A program made the translations under genes and the position numbers. A stretch of 64,000 bases of DNA from Thiotrichales bacterium (GTDB taxonomy: Bacteria > Pseudomonadota > Gammaproteobacteria > Thiomicrospirales > Thiomicrospiraceae), in NCBI GenBank assembly GCA_016938655.1, contig JAFGUG010000043.1:117829-181828 (forward strand), written 5' to 3'. The notes beneath the pieces are model-generated. The model did no database searches. It was not told the DNA's origin and saw nothing but the letters and a program-made list of their open reading frames with translations. Positions 1-9,518 of this stretch are shown here, in pieces; the first letter of the stretch is position 1; every line of letters begins with the position of its first letter.

Positions 1-500
1 GTCAGGTGCCCATTATGATGTTGACCGCACGGATTGAAGAGATAGACCGTATTTTAGGCCTAGAGTTAGGGGCGGACGATTATATTTGCAAGCCCTTTAG
101 CCCAAGAGAGGTGATGGCACGGATTAAAGCCTTGTTGCGGCGTAGCCAGATGCAAGCTGATTTACACGTCAATTCACAAGATAGAGACCATTTATCTGCA
201 CACTCAGACGCTCTATGGCAGTTAGATGAGGGACGGTTTCAATTACATTACCAAGCGCAACATCTGGATTTAACTTCGGTTGAATTTGAGATTATGCGCA
301 CATTGTCTTCCTCACCGGGTCATATATTTTCGCGTTCGCAACTAATAGAGAAAATCTACTCCGACCATCGTATTGTCTCCGATAGAACGGTGGATAGTCA
401 CATTAAAAAGTTGCGTCAAAAACTCAACGGTGCTTTTGGTGAGCAAGAGTGGATTCACTCAGTTTATGGTGTTGGTTATAAGTTTGTTATGGGTTTGTAA
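1..500 (+). CDS. OmpR-family response regulator, BaeR-like (5' truncated)
   Basis: DNA-binding half of a two-component response regulator; its start lies before the window. The visible part opens inside the receiver domain (MLTAR, then GLELGADDYICKPF with the conserved KPF lysine) and continues into an OmpR/PhoB winged helix of about 95 residues ending in DRTVDSHIKKLRQKL and GVGYKF. The EEIDRILGLELGADDYICKP stretch is very like BaeR of the envelope-stress BaeSR system. A Spy/CpxP-like gene follows, which fits because spy is a known BaeR target in enterics. The cognate kinase is not visible. The family is certain; the BaeR assignment is an inference. Confidence 0.9.
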   Translation, partial: QVPIMMLTARIEEIDRILGLELGADDYICKPFSPREVMARIKALLRRSQMQADLHVNSQDRDHLSAHSDALWQLDEGRFQLHYQAQHLDLTSVEFEIMRTLSSSPGHIFSRSQLIEKIYSDHRIVSDRTVDSHIKKLRQKLNGAFGEQEWIHSVYGVGYKFVMGL

Positions 501-558
501 TGGCTTTTAAATCGGTTTGTAAGTTTTATTTGTCTGTGTTGTGTTCAATTAGTTAAGC

Positions 559-607
559 TTGCACAAAGGTTCGCATTGCTTGCATAAAGTTTGCACTTTT
601 GTTTGCC
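559..607 (+). promoter_or_regulatory. Phased TTGCA half-sites upstream of the Spy-like gene
   Basis: Five similar pentamers start at 559 (TTGCA), 571 (TCGCA), 580 (TTGCA), 591 (TTGCA) and 603 (TTGCC), all in the same orientation and 9-12 bp apart. OmpR-family regulators bind tandem direct half-sites about one helical turn apart. The adjacent response regulator is therefore the obvious candidate to bind here. A weak -10-like CATACT at 607-612 overlaps the last site. Confidence 0.45.
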
Positions 608-659
608 ATACTAATCCCAAGCAGAAAGCCTTCTGCGATTAATTTTCTTGGAGAAGACA

Positions 660-1103
660 ATGAACAAAATGACAAAAGTAATGGGATTGGTCGCATTAGC
701 CGGTGCATTGAATGTGGCATCAATGAGTGCGTTTGCTGGTAATCATAATGAGTGTAAGTCTGTTATGCATAAGCAGGGCTCTCATTCGCAGTGCGAGCAT
801 CGTGATAATCGTGACCAGCATTGTTCAAAAAAAGGCAGCTGGTATAAAGCCAGTCCAGAAAAGAAACAAGCGATGATGCAACTAAAAATAGAGAACCGTT
901 TAGAGCAGATGACTCGAAAAATGGATCTATCGCCTGAACAACAAATTCAAGTGCGTAAAATCATGCAAGAAAGTCATCTTAAAACACGAGAAATTCGCGA
1001 ACAGATGCGAGCACAAATTGATCAGGTTTTAACGCCAGAACAACGTCAACATAAAGAGCGTCGAGGTGAAAAAAATGGAACACCTCATCAAAAAGTTTCT
1101 TAA
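660..1103 (+). CDS. Spy/CpxP-like periplasmic protein (LTXXQ motifs)
   Basis: Predicted 147-residue secreted protein with a signal peptide of about 26 residues ending in AFA. The mature part is His/Lys/Glu-rich with two LTxxQ-type motifs, LSPEQQ near residue 102 and LTPEQR near residue 127, which mark the Spy/CpxP periplasmic chaperone/metal-stress family. ATG at 660 is preferred over an upstream TTG at 648 because GGAGA at 650-654 is correctly spaced only for 660. It lies directly downstream of a BaeR-like regulator, matching the Bae/Cpx envelope-stress arrangement. Two cysteines and many histidines suggest metal contact, but that is inference. Confidence 0.82.
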   Translation: MNKMTKVMGLVALAGALNVASMSAFAGNHNECKSVMHKQGSHSQCEHRDNRDQHCSKKGSWYKASPEKKQAMMQLKIENRLEQMTRKMDLSPEQQIQVRKIMQESHLKTREIREQMRAQIDQVLTPEQRQHKERRGEKNGTPHQKVS

Positions 1104-1145
1104 CGTTCACTGTGCGAATGTTCCGTGTCCAAAAAGCCAATGTTA

Positions 1146-1188
1146 AAAACCAAAAAACCGCCGAGTAAAATGGCGGTTTTTTGGTTTT
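1146..1188. terminator. Bidirectional intrinsic terminator
   Basis: A perfect 17-bp stem (1146-1162 with 1172-1188) surrounds a 9-nt loop. It contains an ACCGCC/GGCGGT core flanked by A- and T-runs on the two sides. It sits between convergent genes ending at 1103 (+) and 1204 (-) and could serve both. Confidence 0.92.
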
Positions 1189-1203
1189 GAGAGCGAGTCT
1201 CTG

Positions 1204-2079
1204 TTAATTCGACATAAAACTGTTCATGGTTTTACGTAAACTGGCCGCTAACTCGGTGTGTTTTAAATCAAGCAGTTTCAAGGTACCAATCGCCAGTTCT
1301 TTTACTGCCCCACCTTTGGCATTTTTATCGACCTTTAATAGGTCAAATAACTGTGCCATGCCTTCTTGGTATTTTTGTTCGGCCATTAAGCAGATGGCCA
1401 AATAAAATTTGGTATCAACATCATCTGGCATCTCAATGAGTTTTTCTGTTAACGCTTTGGTGCCTTCAGTATCCAGTGCTAATTTCTTGAAGGTGATTTG
1501 ACCAATTAAGTAGCGAGGGGTCTCTTCTTCTTTAATTTTATCGGGTAATTTGGTAAACAAGCTGGCCGCTTGTTCTAGCATGTTAACGTCTAAAAACACC
1601 TGGCACATATCCAAGGCAATCTTAATGTTTTTTGGGTTAAGCTGAATGGCTTGTGTGAAAAGTGTAATCGCTTCTGGCGTATCACCGCTTTGATGTTTTT
1701 CCAATGCTAATAAACGCAAATCTTCAGAGGGGTCAAAAATACCAAACTGTCTTAATACCTCTGCCAAATATTCAAAGGTCATCAATCCCACTTCTTGGAG
1801 AGCCATCTCCCCATCTTTGTAGACTCTGAGGGTCGGTATGTTCTCAATTTCAAAGCGGCTTGCGGCTTCTTGATACATATCAATGTCCAAACGTGCCAGA
1901 ATAAATTGTCCTGCAAACTGTTTGGCATATTCAATTAACGTACTTTCAAGTGACACGCACGCACTGACGGTTGGGCTCATAAAAAGAACAAACACCGGTA
2001 ATTTGTGTGAGTTGGTTAAGACAATCTTGTCAAAGTTCTCGTCTGAGATTTCAAAGTTGTAAATTTCTGGCTTAGCCAT
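1204..2079 (-). CDS. Thioredoxin-fold/TPR co-chaperone, CnoX (YbbN)-like
   Basis: A 291-residue protein with an N-terminal thioredoxin fold (residues about 1-110, including FMSPTVSAC and IENIPTLRVYKDGE) followed by TPR-like helical repeats (about 120-285, with GDTPEAITLFTQAIQLNP). This is the architecture of E. coli CnoX/YbbN, a chaperedoxin that hands clients to DnaK/GroEL. The usual CxxC is replaced by VSAC, leaving one cysteine, so it is unlikely to be a normal thiol reductase. It is divergent from grpE-dnaK, which supports a chaperone role. GGAA precedes the ATG. Confidence 0.85.
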   Translation of the reverse strand: MAKPEIYNFEISDENFDKIVLTNSHKLPVFVLFMSPTVSACVSLESTLIEYAKQFAGQFILARLDIDMYQEAASRFEIENIPTLRVYKDGEMALQEVGLMTFEYLAEVLRQFGIFDPSEDLRLLALEKHQSGDTPEAITLFTQAIQLNPKNIKIALDMCQVFLDVNMLEQAASLFTKLPDKIKEEETPRYLIGQITFKKLALDTEGTKALTEKLIEMPDDVDTKFYLAICLMAEQKYQEGMAQLFDLLKVDKNAKGGAVKELAIGTLKLLDLKHTELAASLRKTMNSFMSN

Positions 2080-2173
2080 ACTTAATTCCTAGTCGCTTTG
2101 GTTTGTGCTTTGTTGAGTCGCATCGGTTGGTAATGCGTTGCTATTTTGGGGTCCAACAAAATGAATGCGTGGC

Positions 2174-2182
2174 ATTATAGCA
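2174..2182 (-). promoter_or_regulatory. Extended -10 promoter for the CnoX-like gene
   Basis: On the reverse strand the sequence reads TGCTATAAT, an exact extended -10 element (TGnTATAAT), about 95 nt before the start codon at 2079. No good -35 is present, as is normal for extended -10 promoters. A 14-bp palindrome lies about 30 bp upstream. Confidence 0.6.
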
Positions 2183-2209
2183 GTCTTTAGTAAATTGAAT
2201 AAAATCAAC

Positions 2210-2223
2210 TGACTTTAAAGTCA
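2210..2223. repeat. Perfect 14-bp palindrome, possible operator
   Basis: TGACTTTAAAGTCA is its own reverse complement. It lies in the divergent region between the CnoX-like gene and grpE, centred about 50 bp upstream of the predicted CnoX-like transcription start. The binding factor is unknown. Confidence 0.4.
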
Positions 2224-2308
2224 ACTTCTATGAACCAAGTTGTATTTTTGTCGTTTTATGGCTGTTAAAAGCCTTTGAAAAAAATCTTTGAAAAAAAACC
2301 GTTCTTGC

Positions 2309-2337
2309 CTTGAATTAGTGAAATGCGCACCCTATAA
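2309..2337 (+). promoter_or_regulatory. Sigma-32 (RpoH) type promoter of grpE
   Basis: CTTGAAT at 2309-2315, a 14-bp spacer, then CCCTATAA at 2330-2337. This matches the heat-shock consensus CTTGAAA N11-15 CCCCATnT closely. It lies 34 bp before the grpE start and closely resembles the element in front of dnaK. Confidence 0.8.
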
Positions 2338-2370
2338 ACCCCTCGACTGGAAATTTTACTGGAGAAAAAC

Positions 2371-2946
2371 ATGTCTGAAAAAGAGCAAAAAGTGAGCGAT
2401 GAGCTGAACGTTGAAAACCAAACGGCTGAAGAGGCTATTCAGCAAGCAGACGACGCTTTGGATGAGGCACAGCAAGCCGTAGAAGAGGATATTGCAGCAT
2501 TATTAGCAGAAGCGCGTGCAGAAGCCGACAAGCATAAAGATATGGCATTACGCGTTCAAGCCGATATGGAGAACCTTCGTCGTCGCACGCGTATTGATGT
2601 TGAGAGCGCTCACAAATATGCACTTGAAAAATTTGTAAACGAATTGATTCCTGTTCTAGATTCTATGGAGATGGGAATCGATGCGGCGTCTAAAGAAGAC
2701 GTGTCTGCAGAGAGTATTAAAGAAGGTTTAGATATGACCTTTAAACAGTTTTTAGATGTCATGCAGAAGTTTGATGTGGCACGTGTTGACCCTAAGGGCG
2801 AAAAGTTTGACCCTCAGTTACACGAAGCGATGACGATGGTGCCTTCGCCGGATCATGAATCAAATACGGTTATGGAAGTGTTCCAGAAAGGCTACACCCT
2901 CAATGAACGTTTAGTGCGTGCAGCACGCGTCATCGTTGCACAATAA
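2371..2946 (+). CDS. grpE: GrpE nucleotide exchange factor
   Basis: GrpE releases ADP from DnaK so that clients can cycle. The protein has 191 residues, the usual size. An acidic, Glu/Gln-rich N-terminal helical region (about 1-60) precedes the dimerising long helix with ADMENLRRRT. The C-terminal beta domain ends in KGYTLNERLVRAARVIVAQ, a signature of the family. GGAG stands correctly before the ATG. It is the first gene of grpE-dnaK, with its own heat-shock promoter. Confidence 0.98.
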   Translation: MSEKEQKVSDELNVENQTAEEAIQQADDALDEAQQAVEEDIAALLAEARAEADKHKDMALRVQADMENLRRRTRIDVESAHKYALEKFVNELIPVLDSMEMGIDAASKEDVSAESIKEGLDMTFKQFLDVMQKFDVARVDPKGEKFDPQLHEAMTMVPSPDHESNTVMEVFQKGYTLNERLVRAARVIVAQ

Positions 2947-2970
2947 AAATTAAAAAAATGGGGTTTAGCA

Positions 2971-2998
2971 CTTGAAAACAAAATCGCTGACCCTATAA
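2971..2998 (+). promoter_or_regulatory. Sigma-32 (RpoH) type promoter of dnaK
   Basis: CTTGAAA at 2971-2977 is an exact -35 consensus. A 13-bp spacer leads to CCCTATAA at 2991-2998. It lies in the grpE-dnaK gap, 54 bp before the dnaK start, so dnaK can be heat-induced independently of grpE. Confidence 0.87.
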
Positions 2999-3051
2999 AT
3001 CGAACAACAGTAAATAAGTATTAAAAAATTTAAGTTTTGGAGATGTCAAAC

Positions 3052-4968
3052 ATGGCAAAGATTATCGGTATTGATTTAGGTACAACAAACTCGTGTGTTG
3101 CAGTAATGGAAGGCAAAGACATTAAAGTTATTCCAAACGCTGAGGGTGCACGTACAACCCCATCTATTGTTGCTTACACAGCAGACGGTGAGATTTTGGT
3201 GGGTGATTCAGCAAAACGTCAAGCGGTGACGAATCCTGAAAACACACTGTTTGCTATTAAGCGTTTAATCGGTCGTCGTGCGGATGATGCGGTTGTTGCA
3301 AAAGACAAAGACATGGTTTCTTACAAGATCATTGCGGCTGATAACGGAGATGCTTGGGTAGAAGCAGGTGGTAAAAAACTTTCTCCACAAGAAGTGTCTG
3401 CGCGTACATTAATGAAAATGAAAAAAACAGCCGAAGACTATTTAGGTTACGAAGTTACCGAAGCGGTGGTAACCGTTCCGGCTTACTTTAACGATGCACA
3501 GCGTCAGGCAACCAAAGATGCCGGTAAAATCGCTGGTTTAGAAGTTAAACGTATTATCAATGAGCCAACGGCCGCGGCATTGGCTTACGGTATGGATAAA
3601 GCAACCGGCGACAGCAAGATCGCAGTGTACGACTTAGGTGGGGGGACATTTGATATCTCAATCATCGAGGTGGCTGACTTAGATGGCGAGAAGCAAGTTG
3701 AAGTATTGTCTACTAACGGTGACACGTTCTTAGGTGGTGAAGATTTTGATAACGTCATCGTTGATTACATCGCTTCTGAATTTAAGAAAGATCAAAATGT
3801 TGATATTAAGTTAGATAAGTTAGCGTTACAACGTGTACGTGAAGCGGCTGAAAAAGCTAAAGTTGAATTGTCTTCTCGTGAACAGACAGACATCAACCTA
3901 CCTTACGTTACAGCTGATGCAACTGGGCCTAAGCACTTAAACATGAAAATTACCCGTGCTAAGTTTGAGTCACTGATTGAAGCATTAGTTAAGCGTTCTA
4001 TTGAGCCATGTAAAGTCGCTCTTAAAGATGCAGGCCTGTCAGCTTCTGAAATTGACGATGTTATCTTAGTGGGTGGTTCAACACGTGTACCAATGGTTCA
4101 AGCGGCCGTTAAAGAGTTCTTCGGTAAAGAGCCACGTAAAGATGTGAACCCTGATGAAGCGGTCGCAATGGGTGCGGCGATTCAAGGTGGGGTTCTTTCT
4201 GGTGACGTTAACGACGTCCTGCTTTTAGACGTGACACCTCTATCTCTTGGTATTGAGACTATGGGTGGCGTGATGACTAAGTTAATCGAGAAAAACACCA
4301 CGATTCCAACGCGTAAGTCGCAAGTATTCTCAACCGCAGAAGACAACCAAGCTGCGGTAACGATTCATGTCCTTCAAGGTGAGCGCGAAATCGCTTCAGG
4401 GAACAAGTCTTTAGGTCAATTCAACCTAGACGAGATTCCTGCGGCACCACGTGGTACACCACAAATTGAAGTGACCTTTGATATCGATGCCAACGGTATT
4501 CTAAATGTTTCGGCTAAAGATAAAAACTCTGGTAAAGAGCAACATATCACAATTCAAGCCTCTTCAGGTCTGTCTGAAGAAGAGATTGAGAAAATGGTGA
4601 AAGATGCCGAAGCGCATGCTGAAGAAGATGCCAAAATGAAAGAGTTGGTTGAAGCACGTAACCAAGCGGATGCGATGGTTCATGCCACTCAGAAAATGGT
4701 AAAAGATGCGGGTGACTCGGTTGATGCAGCTGAGAAAGAAGCGGTTGAAGCGGCAATTAAAGCGGTGGAAGAAGCCATTAAAGGGTCTGATAAAGCGGCG
4801 ATTGAAGCGTCTGTGACTAAGCTAGCGGAAGCAAGTCAGTCAATTGCTCAGAAAGCGCAAGCGCAACAGCAAGCTGGTGGTGCGGAAGCTGAGAAGCAAG
4901 GTTCTGCAAAAGATGCGGATGACGACATCGTTGACGCAGAGTTTGAAGAGGTAAACGATAAAAAATAA
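3052..4968 (+). CDS. dnaK: Chaperone DnaK (Hsp70)
   Basis: A 638-residue Hsp70, full length. The N-terminal ATPase domain begins [18 protein letters not shown] and contains [10 protein letters not shown] and [12 protein letters not shown]. The substrate-binding domain includes [17 protein letters not shown]. The tail ends with the acidic [15 protein letters not shown] at 3052 is chosen over the upstream in-frame codons at 3037 and 3043 because it gives the conserved MAKIIGID start and a good GGAG spacing. The gene works with GrpE upstream and DnaJ downstream. Confidence 0.99.
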   Translation: MAKIIGIDLGTTNSCVAVMEGKDIKVIPNAEGARTTPSIVAYTADGEILVGDSAKRQAVTNPENTLFAIKRLIGRRADDAVVAKDKDMVSYKIIAADNGDAWVEAGGKKLSPQEVSARTLMKMKKTAEDYLGYEVTEAVVTVPAYFNDAQRQATKDAGKIAGLEVKRIINEPTAAALAYGMDKATGDSKIAVYDLGGGTFDISIIEVADLDGEKQVEVLSTNGDTFLGGEDFDNVIVDYIASEFKKDQNVDIKLDKLALQRVREAAEKAKVELSSREQTDINLPYVTADATGPKHLNMKITRAKFESLIEALVKRSIEPCKVALKDAGLSASEIDDVILVGGSTRVPMVQAAVKEFFGKEPRKDVNPDEAVAMGAAIQGGVLSGDVNDVLLLDVTPLSLGIETMGGVMTKLIEKNTTIPTRKSQVFSTAEDNQAAVTIHVLQGEREIASGNKSLGQFNLDEIPAAPRGTPQIEVTFDIDANGILNVSAKDKNSGKEQHITIQASSGLSEEEIEKMVKDAEAHAEEDAKMKELVEARNQADAMVHATQKMVKDAGDSVDAAEKEAVEAAIKAVEEAIKGSDKAAIEASVTKLAEASQSIAQKAQAQQQAGGAEAEKQGSAKDADDDIVDAEFEEVNDKK

Positions 4969-4977
4969 ATATTAACT

Positions 4978-5064
4978 GAGCTAGCAGAGCTGGACTCTGT
5001 GTTGGAAAATGATCACGTTCTCATGTACGCTCACATTTTCCGCCTTGATTCAGCAAGCTATCTC
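4978..5064 (+). other. Nested inverted repeats after dnaK
   Basis: GGAAAATG at 5004-5011 pairs perfectly with CATTTTCC at 5034-5041. Outside it, GAGCTAGC at 4978-4985 pairs with GCTATCTC at 5057-5064 with one mismatch. It would fold as a branched hairpin just after the dnaK stop. There is no U-run, so it is not a standard terminator; it may protect the dnaK mRNA end or be a processing site. Confidence 0.4.
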
Positions 5065-5090
5065 GATAAATACAATTATTATCGTTTTTA

Positions 5091-5134
5091 AAATGCACGG
5101 ATAACTTAGATTTTTAAGGCGTTCGTGCTTTTTT
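5091..5134 (+). terminator. Weak intrinsic terminator between dnaK and dnaJ
   Basis: GCACG at 5095-5099 pairs with CGTGC at 5124-5128, followed by six T residues and preceded by an A-run. The stem is short and the loop long, so termination is probably partial, allowing some dnaK-dnaJ read-through. Confidence 0.4.
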
Positions 5135-5200
5135 ATATACAAAATTCTATAAATTAAATACCAAAATATATTCACTTAACTAAATTGCATTGTGTAGTTT

Positions 5201-5255
5201 CTATTTAAAAGTAAGCAGGCCTGCTGGTTTTGCAGATTTTATTATTTTTAAATAG
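5201..5255. repeat. Inverted repeat enclosing a GCAGGCCTGC palindrome, upstream of dnaJ
   Basis: CTATTTAAAA at 5201-5210 is perfectly complementary to TTTTAAATAG at 5246-5255. Inside lies AGCAGGCCTGCT at 5214-5225, a member of the dispersed palindrome family described in the findings. The dnaJ start codon is 38 bp further on. Confidence 0.65.
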
Positions 5256-5292
5256 ACATTAATCACGCATAAAACGTAAATACGAGATATTG

Positions 5293-6459
5293 ATGAGTAA
5301 AACTTGCTACTACGAAATTTTAGCTGTATCTAAAACGGCTTCCGAAGGCGAAATCAAAAAAGCCTATCGCAAAATGGCGATGAAATATCATCCAGACCGC
5401 AATCCAGATGATGCGGAAGCGGAAAATAAATTTAAAGAAGCGTCTGAAGCTTATGAAGTGTTATCTGACGCTCAGAAGCGTGCAACTTACGACCAGTTTG
5501 GTCACGCCGGATTAGAAGGTGGCGGCGGTCGTCATGGCGGGGGCGGTTTTGGTGGTTTTGGCGATCAGTTCGGTGATATTTTCAGCGAAATGTTTGGTGG
5601 AGGCTTCGGCGGTGCTCGTGGTCCGCAACCTGGCGATGACTTGCAGTATGAATTAGAAGTTTCGTTAGAAGACGCGGTGGCTGGTACCACGGTTGATATT
5701 CGTATCCCAACCAAAGACTTGTGTGATGCGTGTGATGGTTCGGGTGCCGAACCTGGGTCGGATGTTGAAACCTGCCCAACCTGTCACGGTGCCGGTCAGG
5801 TTCGTATGCAACAGGGCTTTTTTGCTGTTAATCGTACTTGCCCAACGTGCCATGGCCAAGGTCAAATTATCAAAACGCCTTGTAAAGCTTGTCATGGTGA
5901 AGGCTATACGCACAGTAATAAAACCTTGTCAGTTAAAATTCCAGCAGGCGTTGATAATGGTGACCGTATTCGCATCCAAGGTGAAGGTGAAGCCGGTGAA
6001 GCTGGCGCGCCAAAAGGCGATTTGTATGTGCGTATTCGTGTCAAAAAACACTCCATTTTTGAACGTGATGGCAATACGCTTTATTGTGAATTGCCATTAA
6101 GTTTCGCAACCGCGGCGTTAGGCGGTTCTGTTGAAGTACCGACCTTAGGGGGGCAAGCGAATCTGAAAATTCCAGCGGGTACTCAGTCTGGGCAGCGCTT
6201 TAAAATGGCAGGCAAAGGCGTTAAGTCGGTTCGTTCATCTTATACCGGTGACTTAATTGTTCAGGTGAATATCGAAACCCCAGTAAAACTTACCGCTCGT
6301 CAAAAAGAGCTATTGCAAGAGTTTGACGAAAGCTTAAAGGGCAAACATCATAAACAGCACTCACCTAAAGAGCACTCATTTTTTGACTCTGTAAAGTCGT
6401 TCTTTACCGGTGATGAAGACGATAAGTCTAAAAAAGACAAAGATGAACCTTGGAATTAA
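5293..6459 (+). CDS. dnaJ: Chaperone DnaJ (Hsp40)
   Basis: A 388-residue type I J-protein that stimulates the DnaK ATPase and delivers clients. The N-terminal J domain carries YHPDRNPDD (HPD motif near residue 34). A Gly/Phe-rich region follows (about 76-110). Four zinc-binding CxxCxGxG repeats come next: [24 protein letters not shown] and CKACHGEG. The substrate-binding beta domain and a Lys/Asp-rich tail complete it. ATG at 5293 is preferred over the TTG just before it. About 320 bp separate it from dnaK, longer than usual, and no clear sigma-32 promoter was seen in front of it. Confidence 0.98.
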   Translation: MSKTCYYEILAVSKTASEGEIKKAYRKMAMKYHPDRNPDDAEAENKFKEASEAYEVLSDAQKRATYDQFGHAGLEGGGGRHGGGGFGGFGDQFGDIFSEMFGGGFGGARGPQPGDDLQYELEVSLEDAVAGTTVDIRIPTKDLCDACDGSGAEPGSDVETCPTCHGAGQVRMQQGFFAVNRTCPTCHGQGQIIKTPCKACHGEGYTHSNKTLSVKIPAGVDNGDRIRIQGEGEAGEAGAPKGDLYVRIRVKKHSIFERDGNTLYCELPLSFATAALGGSVEVPTLGGQANLKIPAGTQSGQRFKMAGKGVKSVRSSYTGDLIVQVNIETPVKLTARQKELLQEFDESLKGKHHKQHSPKEHSFFDSVKSFFTGDEDDKSKKDKDEPWN

Positions 6460-6486
6460 TAATTCATAAGCTGTTAAAAGCCTTAA

Positions 6487-7305
<819 letters not shown>

Positions 7306-7340
7306 CAAAAAATTCAACCTATTCGTGGCTCTGTAACTGA

Positions 7341-7368
7341 AAAGGCACTCAAATTAGAGTGCCTTTTT
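7341..7368 (+). terminator. Intrinsic terminator after dapB
   Basis: AAAGGCACTC at 7341-7350 pairs with GAGTGCCTTT around a 6-nt loop and is followed by a T-run. It lies 36 bp downstream of the dapB stop. Confidence 0.9.
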
Positions 7369-7404
7369 TATTAAAACCGAGCTTTAAAAGCCGAAAGCCT
7401 ATCT

Positions 7405-7755
7405 TTATATCGCCATTCCATATTTTTCGCGGGAATTTTTAATCTGTTCTAAAAACGTTTTGAATTCATGGGTTATCGTTTTTACGATGGCGCCAATTCG
7501 GTGTTCAAAATCGTCTTTAAAGCATCGAACGACTTCGACCATTACGTAGAAGGTTTTTGTCTTATCCCCGTCTTTTAGTTCTAGCGCTATCTCAACATTT
7601 TCACCGTGCTGAAGTTGGGGAGAACATATAAAAGCTAAGCCAGTTTCAGAAATATCAGTCAGTGTGCTATAAGTTTGCATGCCATTAATGCAGGCAACGG
7701 AGCCTCTGTGAAGTTTATAGCGTTTACACTGTCTTTTTTCTTGTAAGTTGGTCAT
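7405..7755 (-). CDS. PilZ-domain protein, probable c-di-GMP receptor
   Basis: A 116-residue single-domain protein. The N-terminal RQCKR near residues 8-12 matches the RxxxR c-di-GMP contact. DISETG near residue 35 matches the [D/N]xSxxG motif of PilZ domains. Both ligand-binding motifs are intact, so it can plausibly bind cyclic di-GMP. Its output is unknown. A diguanylate cyclase gene lies two genes upstream on the same strand, which supports a local signalling module. Confidence 0.85.
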   Translation of the reverse strand: MTNLQEKRQCKRYKLHRGSVACINGMQTYSTLTDISETGLAFICSPQLQHGENVEIALELKDGDKTKTFYVMVEVVRCFKDDFEHRIGAIVKTITHEFKTFLEQIKNSREKYGMAI

Positions 7756-7842
7756 GAAACTTCCTTAAGTAAAAATACTCTATGATTTATTATAAACTGA
7801 ATTAATCTTAAAACAAGGACTTAAAAGAAATCCGCGAGTTGT

Positions 7843-8373
7843 TTACTGATCTTTTAATGCGCTTAATTTTTCACTTAACTCTCGGTAAGTGCTATAGCCA
7901 ATTTTGCTGTGGGTAATTATTCCTGAGCCATCCACAATAAATGAGGCCGGAACTGCCTGTGCGTTATAAAGTGTTTCGAGTATTTTGTGTTTATCATTCA
8001 CAATATTACTTGAGTCCATACCGTGTGTTTTGGCAAAGGTTGAGACCTCTGAGTCTGAGCCCGACTGAATGGCAATATTGATAACTTGATACTCTTTTGA
8101 CAGTTTTTCGATGTCTGGCATTTCGTGCTTGCAAATTTCGCACCAAGTTGCCCAAAAACGTATTAACAGTGGTTCATCAAAATCTTTTAGTTGAAACTGT
8201 TCGCCATTAAGAAATTTTGCCTCAAATTGAGGAGCGGGCCCGGTATTGGCTTGTTGAATAATAAAGAAGTGAATAAAAGGGTAAAAAACCAAAATAGCTA
8301 AGACAGCAAGGGCGTTTTTACCATTGCGTGTTTTGAAAAATGGTGTCTTGTTTTGTGGTGTGCTATCGAACAT
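7843..8373 (-). CDS. Membrane-anchored thioredoxin-like protein (ScsD/TlpA-like)
   Basis: A 176-residue protein with one N-terminal membrane segment (about residues 22-44, NALAVLAILVFYPFIHFFII) and a periplasmic thioredoxin fold. The active site is FWATWCEICKHEMP (CxxC = CEIC), followed later by the cis-proline region VPASFIVDGSG. This matches ScsD/TlpA-type protein disulfide oxidoreductases linked to copper tolerance and disulfide handling. ScsB/ScsC partners are not next to it. The family is secure; the specific role is inferred. Confidence 0.82.
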   Translation of the reverse strand: MFDSTPQNKTPFFKTRNGKNALAVLAILVFYPFIHFFIIQQANTGPAPQFEAKFLNGEQFQLKDFDEPLLIRFWATWCEICKHEMPDIEKLSKEYQVINIAIQSGSDSEVSTFAKTHGMDSSNIVNDKHKILETLYNAQAVPASFIVDGSGIITHSKIGYSTYRELSEKLSALKDQ

Positions 8374-8492
8374 GTTGTTTCAACCCATAATGCTAAAACA
8401 TTGATGATATAGTAAATTGGATTGATGTAAAAGTGGATAAATCACTCATTGGTCCTTGACATGGTAAGTAATTGATTTAATTTACTAAAATA

Positions 8493-9518
8493 TCAAAAGC
8501 AGATTTGATTTCGTCCTGCTTCTTTTGCGCGATAAAGATTTTTGTCTGCCCGTTCAATAAAGTCTGCTAGGTTATCTTCTTTGCCTTGGTAAGAGGCGAT
8601 CCCAAAAGAGGCGGTAATGGTCCTAATTGGTTCTTCCGAATCTTTAAGGGTTAAACGAGCCTCTTCTATTTTTTTACGAATGGTTTCTGCTCGTTGAGCG
8701 GCCTCCTCAACGCTACAGTCTTTGATAATTACCGCGAATTCTTCTCCGCCATATCGACAAAGCAACTCTTTTTCGGTACTGGTTTTGCGCATAATGCCTG
8801 AAAAATAACGCAAAACACTATCACCAACAGGGTGTCCATAGGTGTCATTAAAACCTTTAAAGTGGTCAATGTCGGTCATGATGAGGCATAAAGAGTTAGG
8901 TTTGGCTTGATGTTGAATGGTTAAATCCATAAGCGCATTGTTAAAGGCTTTTCGATTGCCAATTTGAGTTAATTCATCTTTTAGCATTTCTGCTTGGGCT
9001 TCATTGAGTTGTTTTCGTAACAGCGTCACCTCATCACTGCTGTGCTGAAACTCTTTTTGTATTAAGTCCGAATTGCTTTGCATTTTCAAGGCGGTTTGAG
9101 CAATAAAATTCGCTATCTCTTCGAGGTCTTTAGGTTGGTGGTTTGCTTTGTTGATCTTTTCTGCGCAGGCTCCCATCTCATCAGAGTGTTTTTTTAATGA
9201 CTGTTTCCAGTTACTAAGTTTTTGGATGATGTCATCTATAAATTGACGCATCGCAAAATCGTATTGCGTTTCTATTTCGATCTCTTCGTTTTCAACAAAT
9301 TGGTCATAAAGTCGAATGCCTAGACGATCTGTGAAGTGACTTGGGTCTTTTAAAATAGAATTCATTTCTGAGATAAGAGCTAAATTCTCGCCCTTAAAAT
9401 AGTGGTACCAAATCAGGTAATTCACCGGAAGAGGGTTGATGGCATGATTTGAAAACAATTCGGCGATCTTTTCATAAATTTTATTAGCCTGAACGGCGTT
9501 GTCTTTAACTTTAATCAT
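8493..9518 (-). CDS. GGDEF-domain diguanylate cyclase
   Basis: A 341-residue protein. Residues 1 to about 170 form a soluble helical sensor-like region that I do not recognise. A GGDEF domain follows from about 178 (DELTQIGNRKAFN), with the catalytic RYGGEEF motif (GGEEF at 257-261) and DIDHFKGFNDTYGHPVGD intact. It should make cyclic di-GMP from two GTP. The RxxD inhibitory site normally five residues before GGDEF is absent, so product inhibition at that site is unlikely. No membrane segments were seen. Confidence 0.93.
   Translation of the reverse strand: MIKVKDNAVQANKIYEKIAELFSNHAINPLPVNYLIWYHYFKGENLALISEMNSILKDPSHFTDRLGIRLYDQFVENEEIEIETQYDFAMRQFIDDIIQKLSNWKQSLKKHSDEMGACAEKINKANHQPKDLEEIANFIAQTALKMQSNSDLIQKEFQHSSDEVTLLRKQLNEAQAEMLKDELTQIGNRKAFNNALMDLTIQHQAKPNSLCLIMTDIDHFKGFNDTYGHPVGDSVLRYFSGIMRKTSTEKELLCRYGGEEFAVIIKDCSVEEAAQRAETIRKKIEEARLTLKDSEEPIRTITASFGIASYQGKEDNLADFIERADKNLYRAKEAGRNQICF

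Noticed and set aside
5693..6100. 135-codon + strand frame inside dnaJ
   Set aside because: Out-of-frame shadow of dnaJ, which is intact with all motifs.
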